Notes under the pieces: generated by a model
Databases searched by the model: none
Seen by the model: the letters and a program-made list of their open reading frames with translations, nothing else
What the model was told of the DNA's origin: nothing
Program-made: the position numbers and the translations under genes
Origin: Curtobacterium sp. MCBA15_012
GTDB lineage: Bacteria; Actinomycetota; Actinomycetes; Actinomycetales; Microbacteriaceae
DNA: 64,000 nt
Direction: 5' to 3'
Assembly: GCF_001864935.2 (NCBI RefSeq)
Contig: NZ_CP126267.1
Location: 2,914,001-2,978,000, forward strand
In this document: in pieces, positions 61,008-64,000 of the stretch
How positions within the stretch are numbered: the stretch's first letter is position 1
How the letters are laid out: the number at the start of each line of letters is the position of its first letter

Positions 61008-61036
61008 TTGCCCAGATTCTAGACAGCGCCTACATT
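61008..61036 (+). promoter_or_regulatory. Promoter of the NAD(P)-binding protein gene
   Basis: TTGCCC (61008-61013) and TACATT (61031-61036) are spaced by 17 bases. The -10 box ends six bases before the GTG start, so the transcript would be leaderless. CTAGAC occurs at 61001 and 61019, overlapping the promoter, and may be the TetR site. Confidence 0.6.
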
Positions 61037-61042
61037 GAGCAC

Positions 61043-61696
61043 GTGACCTCCTTCCAGAACCTCCTCGTCCTCGGTGCGACCGGACAGACCGGCCAGCACT
61101 TCACCCGGCTCGCCCTCGACGCCGGCCACCGGGTCCGGGCCCTCGCCCGCACCCCCGACAAGCTCCGTGTGCAGCACGACCGACTCGAGGTCGTCCAGGG
61201 GTCGATCACGGACCGGCTCGACCTCGACGGGCTCCTCGACGGCGTCGACGCCGTCGTCGCGATGATCGGCGACCGGCAGGCGCAGGAGCACCGCCTCGTG
61301 AACACCGAGTTCGTCCGCGAGCTCGTCCCGGCGATGCGGCGGCAGGGCGTGCACCGGTTCGTGTACCAGGCGGGTGGCCTCAGCGGCGCCCCCGGCCGAC
61401 CGCTCGCGCTGCCCCTCCGGATCGTGCGCGCCACCGTCGCGCGCGCCTACCTCGGGCAGCACCGCGACAACGAGGCGGTCATGCGGTACCTCGACACCGA
61501 GGCGCGGGACCTGCAGTGGAGCGTGCACCGCGCGGGCATCGGGTCGGACGGCCCGTCGAAGGGGACCCTGCAGCGCTCGCGCCACTGGATCAGCATCGGG
61601 ACGTTCGTCGACTGCGCGGAGTACACCCTGCGCATGCTCGACGACCCGTCCTCGGTCCACACGAGCGACGGCAGCGCCTACCGCCGCGCGCGGTGA
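61043..61696 (+). CDS. NAD(P)H-binding (NmrA-like) protein
   Basis: A 217-residue atypical SDR: LLVLGATGQTGQHFTRLALD Rossmann motif, DGVDAVVAMIGDRQ and a short C-terminus. No YxxxK catalytic pair, so it is probably a redox sensor or a reductase of the NmrA/biliverdin-reductase-like group. Starts at GTG. Divergent from a TetR gene. Confidence 0.85.
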   Translation: MTSFQNLLVLGATGQTGQHFTRLALDAGHRVRALARTPDKLRVQHDRLEVVQGSITDRLDLDGLLDGVDAVVAMIGDRQAQEHRLVNTEFVRELVPAMRRQGVHRFVYQAGGLSGAPGRPLALPLRIVRATVARAYLGQHRDNEAVMRYLDTEARDLQWSVHRAGIGSDGPSKGTLQRSRHWISIGTFVDCAEYTLRMLDDPSSVHTSDGSAYRRAR

Positions 61697-61725
61697 CCCG
61701 GGCGTCCGTGCACCAGGATCGGTGC

Positions 61726-62208
61726 ATGGACATCAGGGAAGCGCTTGTCGCCGACGCGGACGCGATCGGGGCGTTCCAGTCCGCGTGCTGGGAGCAGACC
61801 TACCGCGGGGTGGTGCCCGACGCGTTCCTGGACTCGAGCGCCTCCCGCGACCGCGCAGCACGGTGGGCCGAGCGGATCCGGAGCGGCGGACGACGCGTGC
61901 TGATCGCGCTCCGCGACGGCCGGCTGTCCGGTGTCGTGAGCACGGCCCCGACGGACCCCGGGGCGGACGACCTCCCCGCCCTGGAGCTCTGCACGCTGTA
62001 CCTCGATCGCGACGTGCACGGGACCGGGCTGGCCGACCGCCTGCTCGACGCCGCGATCGGTGGCGAGGACGCACACCTGCTCGTGTTCAGCGTGAACGAG
62101 CGGGCGAAGCGCTTCTACGCCCGCCACGGGTTCCTGCCGTCCGGCGCCCCGGAGACCGATCCCGGGACCGGCCTCGACGAGGAACGGTGGGTCCGCCGGG
62201 CGTCGTGA
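61726..62208 (+). CDS. GNAT-family N-acetyltransferase
   Basis: A 160-residue acetyltransferase. LCTLYLDRDVHGTGLADRLL includes the acetyl-CoA-binding loop R/Q-x-x-G-x-G/A in a diverged form, and FSVNERAKRFYARHGF is the typical C-terminal motif. Substrate unknown. 29 bases downstream of the NAD(P)-binding gene on the same strand. Confidence 0.88.
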   Translation: MDIREALVADADAIGAFQSACWEQTYRGVVPDAFLDSSASRDRAARWAERIRSGGRRVLIALRDGRLSGVVSTAPTDPGADDLPALELCTLYLDRDVHGTGLADRLLDAAIGGEDAHLLVFSVNERAKRFYARHGFLPSGAPETDPGTGLDEERWVRRAS

Positions 62209-62322
62209 CGTCCCGACGGCTGCCCGGTCGTGAGCCTGGGGACCGCGTCAACGGTGCTCGGGGCGCACCGGTCGACCGCGGACCGTGCCGTCGGGAGCGG
62301 CAGACGCCCCCGACGGCGCGGG

Positions 62323-63672
62323 TCACTTGCCGGCGGCCTGGTTGTACGAGGCGATCTGCGTCTTCGCCTGCGCCTCGGCGGCCCGCATGGTGGTCCGCAC
62401 GTCGGCGCCCTCGACCACCCGGTCGAACGCGCCGATCACGGTCGCACGGACCGTCGGGAACGCACCGGTGACGCAGCCCGCACTCGCGGTGCTCGTCGGG
62501 TCGTCGGCGAGCTGGCGGTACATCGTCGCGACGTTCGGGTCGGTGAGGGACTGCTTGCCGACCGTGGTGTCCTGCGCCTTCGTGTTCACGGCGAGGTAGC
62601 CGGTCGCCTTCGCCCACTCGGCCTGCACCTCGGGGGTCTCGAGCCAGGCGGCGAAGTCGTGGGCGGCGCGCTGCTCGGCGGTCGAGTGCCCCTTCCCCGA
62701 GATCCACAGGGCGTTGCCGCCGATCACCGGTCCGGCGCCCTTCGCGCCGGACGTGGTCGGGAAGGTGGCCACGACCGACTTCGTGCCGGTCGGGTCGAGG
62801 GTCGTGTAGGCACCGGACGAGGTCAGGACCATGCCGACCTTGCCGCTCGAGAACGCGGAGTTCTGCGCCGCCGAGTCGGTGCCGGGGTTGAGCGCGGCGC
62901 CGTCCCGGTACAGCCCCTGGAGCGTCGTCATGAAGGCGACCTGCGTGTCCGAGGTGAGCGAGACGCCGGTGACGGCCTTGCCCTTCCGGCCGTTCGACGG
63001 GGTGCAGAACTGCTGCCCGCCCGAGGCGCTGAGCTCCTCGAGCATCCACGAGTCCGCCATGTTCATGCTCATGCCGTACAGCCCCGTGCTGCGGTGGATC
63101 TGGTCGGCCCACCGCGCGACCTCGTCGAGGGTCGTCGGCGGCTTCGTGACGTCGAGTCCCGCGCGCTCGACGATCGCCTTGTCGAGGTAGAGCACGGGCA
63201 TCGACACCGAGAACGGCATCGCGGCGAGGCCGTCCCCGGCGCTGTAGTACGCCTTCGCCGCGGGGACGATGCTCCCGCCCGTGGCCGTCTCGCCCGCGAA
63301 GGTCGACGGCGACACGGTCTGCCCGGAGTCGACCATGAAGCCCGTGGCGACGTCGTTCATCATGAGCAGGTCCGGGGTGGAGCCGGACTGCACCGCGGCG
63401 GTGTACTTCGTCTGGACGTCGGCGTACTGGCCCTGGAACGTGGCCCTCACCGTGACGCCCTGCGTGTTCGCGGCGTTGTACTGGCTGACGAGCTCGGTCA
63501 ACTCGGTGGCGGCGGGGCCGGTCATGGCGTGCCAGAAGTCGACGGTGACCGGACCGGAGGACGCGGCCGGGGTGGCCGAGCCGGACGCGGAGCAGCCGGT
63601 CAGGGCGAGCAGCGCCGCGGCGGAGGCGGCTGCGACCGCGAACGCGAACGCGGAGGATCGACGAGCGGGCAT
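62323..63672 (-). CDS. Sugar ABC transporter substrate-binding lipoprotein (UgpB-like)
   Basis: A 449-residue extracytoplasmic binding protein with signal peptide and lipobox (LLALTGC). VTVDFWHAMTGPAATELTELV and KVGMVLTSSGAYTTL match the family-1 (UgpB/MalE) fold; UgpB-like members bind glycerol-3-phosphate or oligosaccharides. A ribosome-binding site (AGGAAGG) precedes the ATG, and a GACGA/GACGG repeat follows immediately upstream. Probably in an operon with the permease genes that begin beyond the window. Confidence 0.92.
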   Translation of the reverse strand: MPARRSSAFAFAVAAASAAALLALTGCSASGSATPAASSGPVTVDFWHAMTGPAATELTELVSQYNAANTQGVTVRATFQGQYADVQTKYTAAVQSGSTPDLLMMNDVATGFMVDSGQTVSPSTFAGETATGGSIVPAAKAYYSAGDGLAAMPFSVSMPVLYLDKAIVERAGLDVTKPPTTLDEVARWADQIHRSTGLYGMSMNMADSWMLEELSASGGQQFCTPSNGRKGKAVTGVSLTSDTQVAFMTTLQGLYRDGAALNPGTDSAAQNSAFSSGKVGMVLTSSGAYTTLDPTGTKSVVATFPTTSGAKGAGPVIGGNALWISGKGHSTAEQRAAHDFAAWLETPEVQAEWAKATGYLAVNTKAQDTTVGKQSLTDPNVATMYRQLADDPTSTASAGCVTGAFPTVRATVIGAFDRVVEGADVRTTMRAAEAQAKTQIASYNQAAGK

Positions 63673-63691
63673 GGGTGTGCCTTCCTGTGGG

Positions 63692-63771
63692 GACGAGACG
63701 AGACGAGACGAGACGAGACGAGACGAGACGAGACGAGACGAGACGAGACGAGACGGGACGGGACGGGACGG
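63692..63771. repeat. Pentanucleotide tandem repeat
   Basis: Twelve GACGA units (63692-63751) followed by four GACGG units (63752-63771), 80 bases in all. On the transcribed strand it reads TCGTC repeats and sits about 20 bases upstream of the start codon of the binding-protein gene, adjoining its ribosome-binding site. Confidence 0.95.
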
Positions 63772-63814
63772 ACGAGACAGGGACGGGCGAGGTCCGGGGT
63801 GCTGCGGGACGGTG

Positions 63815-64000
63815 CTACTTGAGGGCGCCGGCGGTGATCCCACCGGCGAGGAAGCGCTGCGCCACGAGGACCAGCACGAGCACGGGGAGCGTGACCATCG
63901 CCGCACCGGCCAGCACGACACCGACGTCCGAGGCCTCGGCGTTCGACAGCTGCGCGATGCCCACCTGCACGGTCCGGTTCTCGGGCGAGTTCGTCACGAG
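63815..64000 (-). CDS. Carbohydrate ABC transporter permease (C-terminal part)
   Basis: The last 61 or so residues of a MalG-type permease: SNAEASDVGVVLAGAAMVTLPVLVLVLVAQRFLAGGITAGALK read in parts, with the final helix and the QRFLAGGITAGALK end typical of this family. It is truncated by the window edge; the 5' part lies beyond base 64000. Upstream partner of the binding-protein gene in the same direction. Confidence 0.9.
   Translation of the reverse strand, partial: LVTNSPENRTVQVGIAQLSNAEASDVGVVLAGAAMVTLPVLVLVLVAQRFLAGGITAGALK

Noticed and set aside
63692..63771. Possible CRISPR or origin-type repeat
   Set aside because: It is a simple pentanucleotide run with no spacers, DnaA boxes or replication genes.
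1..64000. Transposases, integrases, phage genes or tRNA attachment sites
   Set aside because: None seen on either strand; there is no clear genomic-island boundary despite the many repeats.

Overview
The window is very GC-rich, densely coded DNA from a high-GC Gram-positive bacterium. Operons overlap tightly (ATGA, GTGA), GTG starts are common, the mevalonate pathway is complete, there are Asp23/Gls24 stress genes, and hairpins of a GACGGGAGGCGCGGTGC type sit at gene ends. I infer Microbacteriaceae, perhaps Curtobacterium-like; there is no rRNA or other taxonomic marker here. I saw no tRNA, rRNA, insertion sequence, phage or CRISPR array.

Layout. 1-5.5 kb: one minus-strand mevalonate operon (mvk, mvaD, phosphomevalonate kinase, mvaA, mvaS) making isopentenyl diphosphate precursors from acetoacetyl-CoA. 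5.6-7.5 kb: OhrR, Ohr and an oxidoreductase for organic peroxide stress. 7.6-12.1 kb: a ClC channel gene frameshifted by a 25-bp tandem duplication, a MarR regulator, a DUF4396 membrane protein and a sugar porter. 12.2-15.7 kb: a hypothetical protein, a LysM lipoprotein and pgi. 15.8-18.7 kb: csoR, copZ and copA for copper efflux. 18.9-24.2 kb: an AraC-type regulator with a second HTH, then a nine-gene block (counted with CsbD) of Asp23/Gls24, membrane and LEA-like proteins.

24.4-31.0 kb: an olefin/beta-lactone operon (oleA, fused oleBC, oleD) behind rimK, with a divergent RimB-like protease. 31.4-33.6 kb: a DUF1023 hydrolase gene with an internal deletion and its lipoprotein partner. 33.8-45.7 kb: TetR/MFS pair, DUF6584 protein, NarL-type two-component system, two ABC-2 type transporters, a YeiH-family protein, lipoprotein and small proteins. 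45.9-50.1 kb: a second OleA/OleD-like set whose third member is a metallo-beta-lactamase-fold hydrolase, divergent from a family 4 glycosyltransferase. 50.3-64 kb: GPH-type transporter, citrate-type transporter with a CitAB-like two-component system, GH10 xylanase, a family 39 glycosyltransferase, TetR with a NAD(P)-binding protein, GNAT, and the start of a sugar ABC importer that runs off the window.

The points most worth checking are the second KAS III/MBL/epimerase operon, the reversible-looking ClC frameshift, a pentanucleotide repeat directly upstream of a sugar-binding protein gene, an Asp23 domain fused to a long LEA-like tail, the hairpin family that forms tandem arrays between convergent genes, and a recurrent leaderless promoter pattern (TANNNT 6-8 bases before the start codon).
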